A DNA stretch of 64,000 nt from an uncultured Parabacteroides sp. (GTDB taxonomy: Bacteria; Bacteroidota; Bacteroidia; Bacteroidales; Tannerellaceae), in NCBI GenBank assembly GCA_949296075.1, contig CASFNG010000007.1:62001-126000 (forward strand), written 5' to 3'. Every line of letters starts with the position of its first letter. Position 1 is the first letter of the stretch. This document shows, in pieces, positions 8,975-16,945 of this stretch. The notes under the pieces are model-generated. The model saw only the letters and a list, made by a program, of their open reading frames with translations, did no database searches and was not told the origin of the DNA. A program made the translations under genes and the position numbers.

Positions 8975-10254
8975 CTATTCAACGTATATTTAAGTTTATA
9001 AATGCTTTGAAGAAGTTGGATCTCATGGTAAGAAGCGGTGAGACGAGCCTGCTTCTCATCTGTCAGCTTCGTCAATAAATCGATCGCGTCGATAACTCCA
9101 TTATCAAGTTGAGCCTCCGCCGCTTTCCGCACGTTAGCACGCAACTCCACGATCCGTTCGTTTTCCCTCATGATCGTTTCCAACTCATGGATACGATCGA
9201 GCTGGGAACGTATCTTCAAGTCGGTATTAAACAGGAAAATATCCCGCTCCACAGATATATCCTCCGAAGAGAGGCGTAACTTCCTCCGGTCATTTTTCTT
9301 CGTGTAGAAAGCCCCTATATTCCAAGAGACCCTCACTCCGGCAAGCATATTGAAAGATAGTTCACGACTCATCATGCTCTCAAAATAGTCGAGCCCGGGA
9401 TAACCATAATAGGCTTGGGCAAACAATCCTATTTTTGGCATCGTACTTGAAGCGATACCGGCATTCCTTGCCTCATTACTCCGTAACAAAGCCTCGAAAT
9501 GCCGCAACTCAGGTCTGTCCGGCATCAAGTCTTGCGGGACAGAAGCATCCGGCTTTATCAAAGTCCGTCCATCCAAGTTCTCCCCTATGAACATCTCAAG
9601 TACCTTCCTGTAGCTCCTCGATAGGCTCTCGGCTTGCGTCAATTGCTGACCGACACTGAGATATTGAGCCTCTATCATGTCCACGTCGCTTTGCATGGCC
9701 GTCCCGTTTTTCAACATGGCTCGCAACTTATCCAGATTTCCCAGAAGCAATGTCCGCATGAGGCGTGTCTGCCCTGCCTGTTCCTCGATAAGCAATATAC
9801 CGAAAAACAGCTCCTCTATCCTCTCCCGGATAGCATAAAGCTGCACATCCACGGCGGCCTGTCGTTCCGCATCCTGCGCACGTTCTATCTCCCGCCGGGC
9901 TTTGGCCGCTCCCCCATCCCAGATAGACTGGTTGATGTCGGTGCCCACTTTATACTGCCATTCATCTAATCCTACAATATCCGTGCCAGCCTGACTGATA
10001 ATCCCAGCCAACGACTCCGGGAAAGAGGGTGTCTCGTTCTGCACGCTCCCCTGCCCGTACACATTAACCTGAGGCAACCAGCTTTTGTTGATAGCTGACA
10101 GGTTCACCTCTTTAAGCTGACGCAATAAATCATACTTCCGGATAAGCGGATAATTCTCTCGCGCAAGCTCGACACATCGCTCCAGAGTAAGTTGGGCGGA
10201 GAGATGAATCCCCATGAAAAGCATCAACGCCAACCATACATACCGTCTCAACAT
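8971..10254 (-). CDS. TolC-family outer membrane efflux protein
   Basis: Outer-membrane factor of 427 residues with a signal peptide (YVWLALMLFMGIHLSAQ) and two repeated halves of long helices, as in TolC. The N-terminal TLERCVELARENYPLIRKYD and later LRSNEARNAGIASS stretches are typical of the OEP family. With the HlyD-like adaptor and ABC subunits downstream it completes a tripartite exporter spanning both membranes, unlike E. coli ybhGFSR, which has no dedicated channel gene in the operon. It begins 2 bases after the TetR gene. Confidence 0.93.
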   Translation of the reverse strand: MLRRYVWLALMLFMGIHLSAQLTLERCVELARENYPLIRKYDLLRQLKEVNLSAINKSWLPQVNVYGQGSVQNETPSFPESLAGIISQAGTDIVGLDEWQYKVGTDINQSIWDGGAAKARREIERAQDAERQAAVDVQLYAIRERIEELFFGILLIEEQAGQTRLMRTLLLGNLDKLRAMLKNGTAMQSDVDMIEAQYLSVGQQLTQAESLSRSYRKVLEMFIGENLDGRTLIKPDASVPQDLMPDRPELRHFEALLRSNEARNAGIASSTMPKIGLFAQAYYGYPGLDYFESMMSRELSFNMLAGVRVSWNIGAFYTKKNDRRKLRLSSEDISVERDIFLFNTDLKIRSQLDRIHELETIMRENERIVELRANVRKAAEAQLDNGVIDAIDLLTKLTDEKQARLTASYHEIQLLQSIYKLKYTLNR

Positions 10255-10256
10255 AA

Positions 10257-10889
10257 TCAGCGGATTTTAAGTTTTCTCAAAATAGTCTCCACATTCTCCC
10301 TCTTACGCATCTCAAGAAACGCATTAGCGTCCCCAATAGGATTACCGACAATCTCTTGAAGCATCGGGGCTGCCATAAGCGGGAATACATTCAACGACAC
10401 AATGTCAATCATCAGTACCCGGGCATCTATTCGTTCGCAAAGCCCTCGTCCCGCATATTCATCGATCTCGCGCTGCAAATTATCCAAGAGGCCATTCACC
10501 ATCTTCCGCAGACCCTCACTAATGATCTTGACACGCTCCGGGTGAGTACAAACCTCATTTATGATAAACCTTGGCAGATTCCTGTTGGATGCGATAAAGT
10601 CAAAATGGCGCTCCACGCCTTGACGAATCCGATCCTCCAAAGGCAGATCATCATCCCCGATAGCGCTTAATACGATATTCCCCAGCATATTCATCTTTCC
10701 GGAGACCACCCGTTCAAATAACTGATCTTTTGTCCGGAAATAATAGTGGAGCATCGCATGCGTCACACCCGCGGCCTCCGCGATCGAAGCGGTTCTCGCC
10801 CCCGCATATCCTTTTTCGAAAAACTCTTTCTCCGCCGCTTCGAGAATCCTCGTCTCCGTATCTTGGGAATAAGCTGATTTCTTTTCCAT
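10257..10889 (-). CDS. TetR-family transcriptional regulator of the export operon
   Basis: Regulator of 210 residues. The TetR helix-turn-helix is at about residues 10-55: TRILEAAEKEFFEKGYAGAR, then TASIAEAAGVTHAMLHYYF and FRTKDQLFERVV. The remaining all-helical part is a ligand-binding and dimer domain with no recognisable ligand. It is the first gene of the exporter operon, like cecR (ybiH), which precedes ybhGFSR in E. coli. An 18-bp perfect palindrome lies 29 bases upstream, so it very likely represses itself and the exporter until an inducer binds. Confidence 0.93.
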   Translation of the reverse strand: MEKKSAYSQDTETRILEAAEKEFFEKGYAGARTASIAEAAGVTHAMLHYYFRTKDQLFERVVSGKMNMLGNIVLSAIGDDDLPLEDRIRQGVERHFDFIASNRNLPRFIINEVCTHPERVKIISEGLRKMVNGLLDNLQREIDEYAGRGLCERIDARVLMIDIVSLNVFPLMAAPMLQEIVGNPIGDANAFLEMRKRENVETILRKLKIR

Positions 10890-10917
10890 ACCTCGCCTCA
10901 GTCAATTAACCAACTTG

Positions 10918-10935
10918 ACTAACAAATTTGTTAGT
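10918..10935. promoter_or_regulatory. TetR operator palindrome
   Basis: ACTAACAAATTTGTTAGT is a perfect 18-bp palindrome. It lies directly downstream of the predicted -7 box at 10937-10944 on the minus strand, so it covers the likely transcription start. This is where a TetR repressor would block initiation. Binding by the adjacent TetR protein is inferred. Confidence 0.8.
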
Positions 10936-10936
10936 A

Positions 10937-10965
10937 CAAATATAAACTCTTTTTAAATCAAGCAA
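10937..10965 (-). promoter_or_regulatory. Promoter of the tetR-exporter operon
   Basis: Bacteroidetes-type promoter on the minus strand: TTG at 10965-10963, an 18-base spacer, and TATATTTG (TAnnTTTG consensus) at 10944-10937. The start site would fall inside the operator palindrome. From 10966 to the tRNA terminator at 11164 I see no gene. Confidence 0.7.
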
Positions 10966-11163
10966 GATTAAAAAGTGAAATTTTAGGGGCTTTAGCCAAT
11001 TATTTAATTACTATTAACACACTCTAAGCCATACCCGACATGAACGGATGCCGTCATCTATCCTATAATCCAAATAGTGTATATATTGTATTGAAAAGAG
11101 ATTGCCGAAAACGCCAAGCGATTGATACTATACGTGATAAGCTCCCGATTGAAAACAGGTACG

Positions 11164-11194
11164 AAAAAAAGGAGCTGCCTTCATAAGCAACTCC
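11164..11194 (-). terminator. Terminator of tRNA-Pro
   Basis: On the minus strand GGAGTTGC pairs with GCAGCTCC (one G-T wobble) around a short loop and is followed directly by seven T, 17 bases after the tRNA 3' end. A standard intrinsic terminator. Confidence 0.8.
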
Positions 11195-11210
11195 TTAACT
11201 ATCTAATCGT

Positions 11211-11284
11211 CGGGGTGAACGGATTCGAACCATCGACCCCCTGCTCCCAAAGCAGGTGCGCTAACCGGACTGCGCTACACCCCG
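11211..11284 (-). tRNA. tRNA-Pro(TGG)
   Basis: Minus-strand cloverleaf of 74 bases. The acceptor ends CGGGGTG and CACCCCG pair; the D arm contains AGTCCGGTTAG; the anticodon stem CCTGC/GCAGG encloses loop TTTGGGA with anticodon TGG (proline); the T arm contains GGTTCGAATCC. CCA is not encoded, as usual in Bacteroidetes. It has its own promoter and terminator. Confidence 0.97.
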
Positions 11285-11317
11285 TTACACGAATCGACCT
11301 TCCCGCCGATCGCGGTG

Positions 11318-11347
11318 CAAAGGTACGTTTTTATTTTAAAAAGCAAA
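11318..11347 (-). promoter_or_regulatory. Promoter of tRNA-Pro
   Basis: Minus-strand TTTG (11347-11344), 18-base AT-rich spacer, TACCTTTG (11325-11318), a near-perfect Bacteroidetes promoter about 34 bases before the mature tRNA 5' end. Confidence 0.8.
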
Positions 11348-11393
11348 ACATTCATCCCCGTTTTTTCATCAACGGAGGCATGATCCATACCTG

Positions 11394-11431
11394 AAAAAAG
11401 CAGGATGAACCGATCGGCTCACCCTGCTTTT
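11394..11431 (-). terminator. Terminator of the GH97 gene
   Basis: Inverted repeat with arms AAAAGCAGG and CCTGCTTTT around an inner second stem (CCGATCGG). On the minus strand it is followed by a T run and lies 24 bases after the GH97 stop codon. Confidence 0.75.
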
Positions 11432-11454
11432 CTATCATCTTGGCTCTGACAGGA

Positions 11455-13446
11455 TCATCTCTTCACGATACGGGCAGCGAAGCCTCCACCGGGTGCCATA
11501 TGGATTGCCAGTTTCCGATCCGCAGGCACGGGAACAACCTCTTTCTTGTAATCGCGGGCCGCCCGATCAGCGTTCATGCCATCCTTGAACAACTCCAGCG
11601 AATAATCGCCGTCACCCAAGAACGAAAGATCCAGTACCAGATCTCTCGACGACCAGTTCGTCAACGCCCCCACATACCATACGTCAGCATGACGACGGGC
11701 GATCGCCACATATTCGGAAACCTTTCCGTCCAAGGCTACTGTCTCGTCCCAAACTGTCGGGATCCGTGCGATGAACTCCGTACACTCGCCCTCGTTCCGG
11801 TAATTGGAAGGAGAATCACACAACATATTGATAGGAGACTCAAACACGACATACGTAGCCAACTGACGGCAACGGGTACCTTGGCTCATCGGTTCTGAGT
11901 TGACCGGGCGATAGTTACCCCTCGTCGCGTTGCGCATCGCTCCCTGCGTATAATCCATCGGTCCAGCCACCATGCGGATGAAGGGGATCGTGACATCGTA
12001 AGTCACCATATCGTACGACTCAGGCGACCATTTCAGTTGCTCCAGACCATTCACGCCCTCATAGTTCAACACGTTCGGATAGGTACGTTGCAGGCCCGTA
12101 GGCTTGAACACGCCGTGAAAGTCCAAGAGCATCTTATACTTGGCGCACACCTCGGAAGCCTCGTAAACAAAATTGACCATCTCCTGATCATCACGGTCAA
12201 GGAAATCCACCTTAAAGCCTTTTACCCCCATATCCGCGTAATGCTTCACCACATTCTCCATGTCGCGGGCGAAGGCCCAATAGCCAGCCCACAGGATAAT
12301 CCCCACGTTTTTCGACTTGCCATACTCCACAAGTTCCGTCAAATTGATCTCCGGGATCACCTGCAACATATCCGCCTTCAGGTTCACGGCCCATCCCTCA
12401 TCAAGGATCACATATTCGATGCCATGCTCCGCGGCGAAATCGATATAATATTTATAGGTATCATTATTGATCCCCGCACGGAAGTCCACGCCATACAGGT
12501 TCCAGTCGTTCCACCATTCCCAAGCCACCTTCCCCGGCTTGATCCAAGAGATGTCGTCCAAGCGTGAGGGAGATGCCAGGCGATATACCATATCACAATC
12601 CGCCAGCTCCTTATCGTTTTGGGAAAGGATGAACGCACGCCAAGGGAATGCCCGTTTCCCGGCCGTCTTCGCGATAAAGTCCTCCCGTTCCTTCACCAGC
12701 ATTTGCAACATATTATGCCCTCCTTGCTCCGTCACCTTCGGATAAGGGGCATGAACGCCCTTCAAGCTCGTCTTTCCCCGCTCATTGTTCAAGAACATCC
12801 CGGGAAAATCCTCCATGTCGGCCTCGGTGATACATAGCTTACGTCCATCCCCCAAATCAACCAATAACGGCAATATTTTCAACCGTCCGTCATTCAGTTT
12901 AGAGATCGGCTCATTGGCGTAAGGTTGCTCGAACGAATTGAAGAACTGCTCCTCGAAGGTAGGTTTCGTACTATTCACGTAAGCCGTGAAGGTCTTATAA
13001 TCCGCCGGAAAATCAAACTCAGCTCCCTCCTCTTTCACATAAAGCGAATCCTTCCGGTCAGTCGTGAATCGATACGACACGCCATCATCATACGCCCGGA
13101 AGACCAAGCCGTAATTTCCCCGGAAAGAGATACGCATCTCATTATAAGCATCTTTCACTTCCTTCTTCTTATAAAAGGGGGAAGCGATCGTTTGATCCAC
13201 GGAGGTACGTCTCACCTTCGACACCTTGGGATTCGCTCCAAGCACCTCACCGTCCAACAAGGTCATCGAGACCTCCGAGCTCATCACCTCCGAGCCGGAT
13301 TGCTGGAGCGAGAAAGTAATTTTATCAGACACCGTGACGTCCACGGTCACATTCCGGTCGGGCGACTGGAGTTGATAACTCTTTTGCGCAAATAACGGAC
13401 AAGCGCCAAGCAAAAGGGCACAAACGGAAATGATTCCTTTATTCAT
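11455..13446 (-). CDS. GH97 family glycoside hydrolase, probably retaining (alpha-galactosidase type)
   Basis: Secreted or periplasmic enzyme of 663 residues with signal peptide MNKGIISVCALLLGACPLFA. The family fold is seen in order: N-terminal beta-supersandwich (about residues 22-290), TIM barrel with WEWWNDWNLYG, YVILDEGWA, ILWAGYWAF, GFKVDFLDRDDQ and LLDFHG, then NYEGVNGLE, and a C-terminal beta domain. Asp414 in KVDFLDRDD sits where the nucleophile of the retaining Bacteroides enzyme (Asp415 of BtGH97b) is found, whereas the inverting alpha-glucosidase SusB uses Glu residues instead. So alpha-galactosidase-like retaining activity is more likely than SusB activity. No SusC/SusD pair is adjacent; it has its own promoter and terminator. 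Confidence 0.9.
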   Translation of the reverse strand: MNKGIISVCALLLGACPLFAQKSYQLQSPDRNVTVDVTVSDKITFSLQQSGSEVMSSEVSMTLLDGEVLGANPKVSKVRRTSVDQTIASPFYKKKEVKDAYNEMRISFRGNYGLVFRAYDDGVSYRFTTDRKDSLYVKEEGAEFDFPADYKTFTAYVNSTKPTFEEQFFNSFEQPYANEPISKLNDGRLKILPLLVDLGDGRKLCITEADMEDFPGMFLNNERGKTSLKGVHAPYPKVTEQGGHNMLQMLVKEREDFIAKTAGKRAFPWRAFILSQNDKELADCDMVYRLASPSRLDDISWIKPGKVAWEWWNDWNLYGVDFRAGINNDTYKYYIDFAAEHGIEYVILDEGWAVNLKADMLQVIPEINLTELVEYGKSKNVGIILWAGYWAFARDMENVVKHYADMGVKGFKVDFLDRDDQEMVNFVYEASEVCAKYKMLLDFHGVFKPTGLQRTYPNVLNYEGVNGLEQLKWSPESYDMVTYDVTIPFIRMVAGPMDYTQGAMRNATRGNYRPVNSEPMSQGTRCRQLATYVVFESPINMLCDSPSNYRNEGECTEFIARIPTVWDETVALDGKVSEYVAIARRHADVWYVGALTNWSSRDLVLDLSFLGDGDYSLELFKDGMNADRAARDYKKEVVPVPADRKLAIHMAPGGGFAARIVKR

Positions 13447-13476
13447 AAATTATAGATTTAAGTTAGTTCATGGCAA

Positions 13477-13497
13477 CAAATATACGCGTTATCTTCG
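13477..13497. promoter_or_regulatory. Divergent promoter region, GH97 / SGNH hydrolase
   Basis: The 76-base gap between divergent genes holds a perfect minus-strand -7 box TATATTTG (13484-13477) for the GH97 gene and a plus-strand near match TATCTTCG (13490-13497) for the hydrolase. The boxes nearly touch, so the two promoters must interfere or be co-regulated. No clear -33 element for either. Confidence 0.55.
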
Positions 13498-13522
13498 CGT
13501 TTAGTAACAAAATCCAATAATT

Positions 13523-15259
13523 ATGAGACCACTTCTATCTTTCTTGCTATTGGCGTGCTTGCCGATAATCGGCGTGCAGGCCCAATGGAAATGGATCAAT
13601 CCGTTCGAGTGTGAATATCCAGTCGTTCAAAATCAGGGCTGGACAGAAGAAATCGGGAAAACGTACAACCGCCTGCCCCCGAGGGCTGAAGAAAAGGTAC
13701 GCGAACCGGTATGGAACCTCTCGCGGGCGTCCGCCGGACTGGCGCTCCATTTCTACACAAACGCCACCGAGATCAAGGTGCGCTATACGGTAAGCGATCC
13801 GATAAGTCTGCCTCATATGCCGGCAACCGGCGTATCGGGCGTAGACCTATATAGTATCGATAGCGACGGGAGCTGGCACTGGTATTCCGGAGGCTACCCG
13901 TCCGGCGACACGATCCAATGCCACTATAAGAATATCGGGAAAGACAAATATCACGACTTAGGCTATGAGTTCCGTCTTTACCTCCCTTTATATAATCACG
14001 TGAATTGGTTAGAGGTGGGGATTCCCGACAGCGCGAGCCTCACCTGGATTCCTAAATCTCCGGAAAAACCGATCTTGCTTTATGGCACCTCGATCGCACA
14101 AGGAGCCTGCGCCTCCCGTCCGGGAATGGCTTGGAGCACGATCGTGCAGCGATCGTTAGGATACCCGCTGATCAACCTCGGCTTCTCGGGCAACGGTCGT
14201 TTAGAGAAAGAGGTGCTGGATCTCATCGACGAGGTGGACGCACGTCTCTACATCTTGGATTGCCTGCCGAACTTAACCGGCGAGAGCGAGGAAGAGGTAA
14301 CCCGCCGGGTAGTGGCCGCCGTCCGGCAGATCAGGGCGAATCACTCCGCCCCCATCCTGTTGGTGGAGCACGCGGGCTATAACGACGCGAGCGCCAACCC
14401 CAAACGAGAGAACGATTACCTGCGCATGAACCGGGGATCGCGCGAGGCTTTCGAGCTTTTACAAGCGGAAGGGATCCCGGGAATCCATTACCTGAGCCAT
14501 GAGGAGATCGGGATGCCTGCCGACGCATGGACAGATACCGTGCATCCATCGGATTGGGGTATGCATACGCAGGCGGAAGCCGTGGAGCGGAAGATCCGGG
14601 AGATCCTGCATATCCCGGATGGTTCGATAGAGACCACGCGACCGGTCACCCAACGCCGCGAGCCACACAATTACGAATGGCAGCGACGCCATCGCGACAT
14701 CCTCGCGCTCAACCGGGAGGTTCCGCCCCGGAGGGTCATTATAGGCAACTCGATCACCCATTTCTGGGGAGGCGAGCCGGAAGGTCCCTCCAAACGGGGG
14801 ACAAAAAGTTGGGAGCAATTCATGCGCCCTGCCGGATTCCGCAACTTGGGCTTCGGATGGGATCGGATAGAGAATGTGCTCTGGCGTGTCTATCACGATG
14901 AGTTAGAGGGATACGAGGCGGAAGAGATCGTCTTGATGATCGGCACGAACAATGAGGGGATCAGCACTGACGACGAGATCGTGGAGGGCATGCGCGTCCT
15001 CCTCTCCGCCATCCGGCTACGGCAACCCCAAGCGAAGCTCAAGGTGATCGGGATCTTGCCTCGGCGCGACCGGGAGGAATGGGTAGAGCGGATCAACTCT
15101 CGCATCCGTCAAGTGGCGGAAGAGGCAGGCTGCCTGTTCCGGGATCCCGGCACGAATCTCTTATCAAAAGAGGGGAAGATAGACGAGTCTCTTTTCTCTG
15201 ATGGCCTGCATCCCAACGAGGAGGGCTACTCGCGGATCGTGGAGGAGATAGCCCGCTAA
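13523..15259 (+). CDS. Tandem SGNH/GDSL hydrolase (two catalytic domains), exported
   Basis: Exported protein of 578 residues with signal peptide ending VQA. After an N-terminal beta domain (about residues 25-185), a first SGNH hydrolase domain has block [21 protein letters not shown] (block II Gly) and the catalytic pair [10 protein letters not shown] second SGNH domain from about residue 400 has [20 protein letters not shown], the Asn block LMIGTNNEG and [10 protein letters not shown]. Both domains keep Ser, Asp and His, so both look active. Such enzymes are deacetylases or esterases on carbohydrates; the target is unknown. It is divergent from the GH97 gene and ends with a 4-base overlap with pncC on the other strand. 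Confidence 0.85.
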   Translation: MRPLLSFLLLACLPIIGVQAQWKWINPFECEYPVVQNQGWTEEIGKTYNRLPPRAEEKVREPVWNLSRASAGLALHFYTNATEIKVRYTVSDPISLPHMPATGVSGVDLYSIDSDGSWHWYSGGYPSGDTIQCHYKNIGKDKYHDLGYEFRLYLPLYNHVNWLEVGIPDSASLTWIPKSPEKPILLYGTSIAQGACASRPGMAWSTIVQRSLGYPLINLGFSGNGRLEKEVLDLIDEVDARLYILDCLPNLTGESEEEVTRRVVAAVRQIRANHSAPILLVEHAGYNDASANPKRENDYLRMNRGSREAFELLQAEGIPGIHYLSHEEIGMPADAWTDTVHPSDWGMHTQAEAVERKIREILHIPDGSIETTRPVTQRREPHNYEWQRRHRDILALNREVPPRRVIIGNSITHFWGGEPEGPSKRGTKSWEQFMRPAGFRNLGFGWDRIENVLWRVYHDELEGYEAEEIVLMIGTNNEGISTDDEIVEGMRVLLSAIRLRQPQAKLKVIGILPRRDREEWVERINSRIRQVAEEAGCLFRDPGTNLLSKEGKIDESLFSDGLHPNEEGYSRIVEEIAR

Positions 15260-15762
15260 GGCTTAGGCTCTCCTATCCGTTCTTCCCGCAGCAAATCGAG
15301 CAACATCCGCAAGGCGGCCTCTACCGAAAGGCGGATGTTCTCCCCGCGGGAGTTCCCATTGAAATGATGGCATACGGCAACTGTCCGCTCCTTATAGGCG
15401 GCGGCCATCCATACCGTACCGACCGGCTTCGTAGGGGTCCCCCCACCCGGTCCCGCGATTCCGGAGGTAGCCACGGCGCAATCGCATCCCAACACACGCA
15501 TCGCCCCTCGCGCCATCTGACGCACGACCGGCTCACTCACGGCACCAAACCGCTCCAAATCGTCTTGAGACACGCCCAATACGTTATGCTTCACCTCATT
15601 GCAATACGACACGATCCCGCCCTTGAAATAGGCGGAGCTGCCCGCCACCGAGGTAATCCGGCTCGCTATCGAGCCGCCCGTGCAGCTCTCTGCCGTACCC
15701 ATCATGAGCCCCGCTTCCAAAAGCGTACGCCCCATCTCCTCTTCTATCGGTAACTTCTTCAT
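15256..15762 (-). CDS. pncC: Nicotinamide-nucleotide amidase (CinA C-terminal type)
   Basis: Stand-alone CinA C-terminal domain, 168 residues. It hydrolyses nicotinamide mononucleotide to nicotinate mononucleotide in NAD recycling. Motifs: [24 protein letters not shown], and [19 protein letters not shown]. The N-terminal molybdopterin-binding half of full-length CinA is absent, as in E. coli PncC. It lies downstream of tsaD on the same strand and overlaps the hydrolase gene 3' end by 4 bases. Confidence 0.92.
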   Translation of the reverse strand: MKKLPIEEEMGRTLLEAGLMMGTAESCTGGSIASRITSVAGSSAYFKGGIVSYCNEVKHNVLGVSQDDLERFGAVSEPVVRQMARGAMRVLGCDCAVATSGIAGPGGGTPTKPVGTVWMAAAYKERTVAVCHHFNGNSRGENIRLSVEAALRMLLDLLREERIGEPKP

Positions 15763-15790
15763 TTTTCTTGTTGATCTTTTTGGGAAACCA

Positions 15791-15839
15791 AGCCGGGATT
15801 TCCCTTAAAACTTGCTCAGCTTAAAGGGAAACCCCGGCT
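15791..15839. terminator. Long hairpin between tsaD and pncC
   Basis: AGCCGGGATTTCCCTTAA (15791-15808) pairs with TTAAAGGGAAACCCCGGCT (15821-15839) with one mismatch or bulge, giving an arm of about 17 bp and a 12-base loop. There is no T run on the minus strand after it, so it may be an mRNA processing or stability element rather than a full terminator. Confidence 0.5.
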
Positions 15840-15862
15840 CACGAATAGACGGAACTATCCTC

Positions 15863-16882
15863 TTATATCACTACCCTTGAGAAGGGAGCGGCATCCATCG
15901 GGCAGAAATCCCGATCCATGTACTTGTAATATCCCGTGATGGCGACCATCGCGGCGTTGTCTGTCGTGAAGGAGAACTTCGGGATATGCACCTTCCATCC
16001 ATAGCGCTTGGCATGATCCAAGAAGGCGTCGCGCAAACCGGAATTGGCGGATACGCCTCCCGCCACGGCCACCTCCTTGATATGGAGGTCTTTCGCCGCC
16101 TTACGTAATTTATTCATCAGGATGTCGATTACGGTAGCCTGCAAGGAGGCGCAAAGGTCGCGCTTGTTTTTCTCGATGAAATCGGGATCTTCCTGCAACC
16201 TGTCGCGCAAGGTATAAAGGAAAGAGGTCTTCAATCCGCTGAAACTATAATCGTATCCGGGAATATGGGGCTTGCTGAAGCTGAAAGCCTCCGGATTCCC
16301 TTCGTTCGCCAAGCGGTTCACCACCGGCCCGCCCGGGTATCCTAATCCCATCACCTTAGCGCATTTGTCGAAAGCCTCGCCCGCGGCATCGTCTATCGTC
16401 TGCCCGATCACCTCCATGTCGTTATAGGCGTTCACCTTGATGATCTGAGAGTTACCTCCCGACACCAAGAGGCAAAGGAAAGGGAACGAGGGGGCGTGGT
16501 CATCCTCCGGGCTCTCCTTGATGAAATGCGCCAACACGTGCGCCTGAAGATGGTTGATCTCGATCATCGGGATCTCCAAGGATGCCGCCAATCCCTTGGC
16601 GAACGAGGTCCCCACCAGCAAGGATCCCATTAATCCCGGGCCGCGGGTGAACGCCACGGCGCTCAGTTCTGATTTATCGATGCCGGCTCGCTTGATCGCC
16701 TCGGCAACCACCGGGATAATATTCTGTTGATGGGCTCGCGAGGCCAGCTCGGGAACCACCCCGCCGTACGCCTCGTGTACGGCTTGGCTGGCGATTACGT
16801 TCGACAACATCACGCCGTCCCGGATCACGGAGGCGGAAGTATCGTCGCAAGAGGACTCGATCCCTAAGATTGTTATGCTCAT
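15863..16882 (-). CDS. tsaD: tRNA threonylcarbamoyladenosine modification protein TsaD
   Basis: Transferase that places the threonylcarbamoyl group on A37 of ANN-decoding tRNAs, with TsaB, TsaC and TsaE encoded elsewhere. 339 residues, the usual length. ASKHA-fold motifs: LGIESSCDDTSASV at the N-terminus, VVPELASRAHQQN and INHLQAHVLAH for metal-binding histidines, LLVSGGNSQI, DDAAGEAFDKCAK and AVAGGVSANSGLR. ATG 16882 is followed at once by the canonical MSITILGIESS. Confidence 0.97.
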   Translation of the reverse strand: MSITILGIESSCDDTSASVIRDGVMLSNVIASQAVHEAYGGVVPELASRAHQQNIIPVVAEAIKRAGIDKSELSAVAFTRGPGLMGSLLVGTSFAKGLAASLEIPMIEINHLQAHVLAHFIKESPEDDHAPSFPFLCLLVSGGNSQIIKVNAYNDMEVIGQTIDDAAGEAFDKCAKVMGLGYPGGPVVNRLANEGNPEAFSFSKPHIPGYDYSFSGLKTSFLYTLRDRLQEDPDFIEKNKRDLCASLQATVIDILMNKLRKAAKDLHIKEVAVAGGVSANSGLRDAFLDHAKRYGWKVHIPKFSFTTDNAAMVAITGYYKYMDRDFCPMDAAPFSRVVI

Positions 16883-16931
16883 ATCTTTGTCTTTTTCCCG
16901 CGAATTAACGAAATCTATCGCGATATTGTTG

Positions 16932-16939
16932 TAGATTTG
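16932..16939 (+). promoter_or_regulatory. Predicted -7 box of the TamB-like gene
   Basis: TAGATTTG fits TAnnTTTG. Initiation about 7-8 bases downstream would start the mRNA near 16946, almost at the first possible codon of the long frame. No good -33 element. Confidence 0.45.
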
Positions 16940-16945
16940 CGCTAA

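Noticed and set aside
11122-11394. 90-residue ORF on + at the tRNA-Pro
   Set aside because: It reads through the tRNA, its terminator and promoter; a chance frame.
11455-13446. Calling the GH97 enzyme SusB
   Set aside because: The DRDD motif with Asp414 points to the retaining branch, and no sus genes are adjacent.
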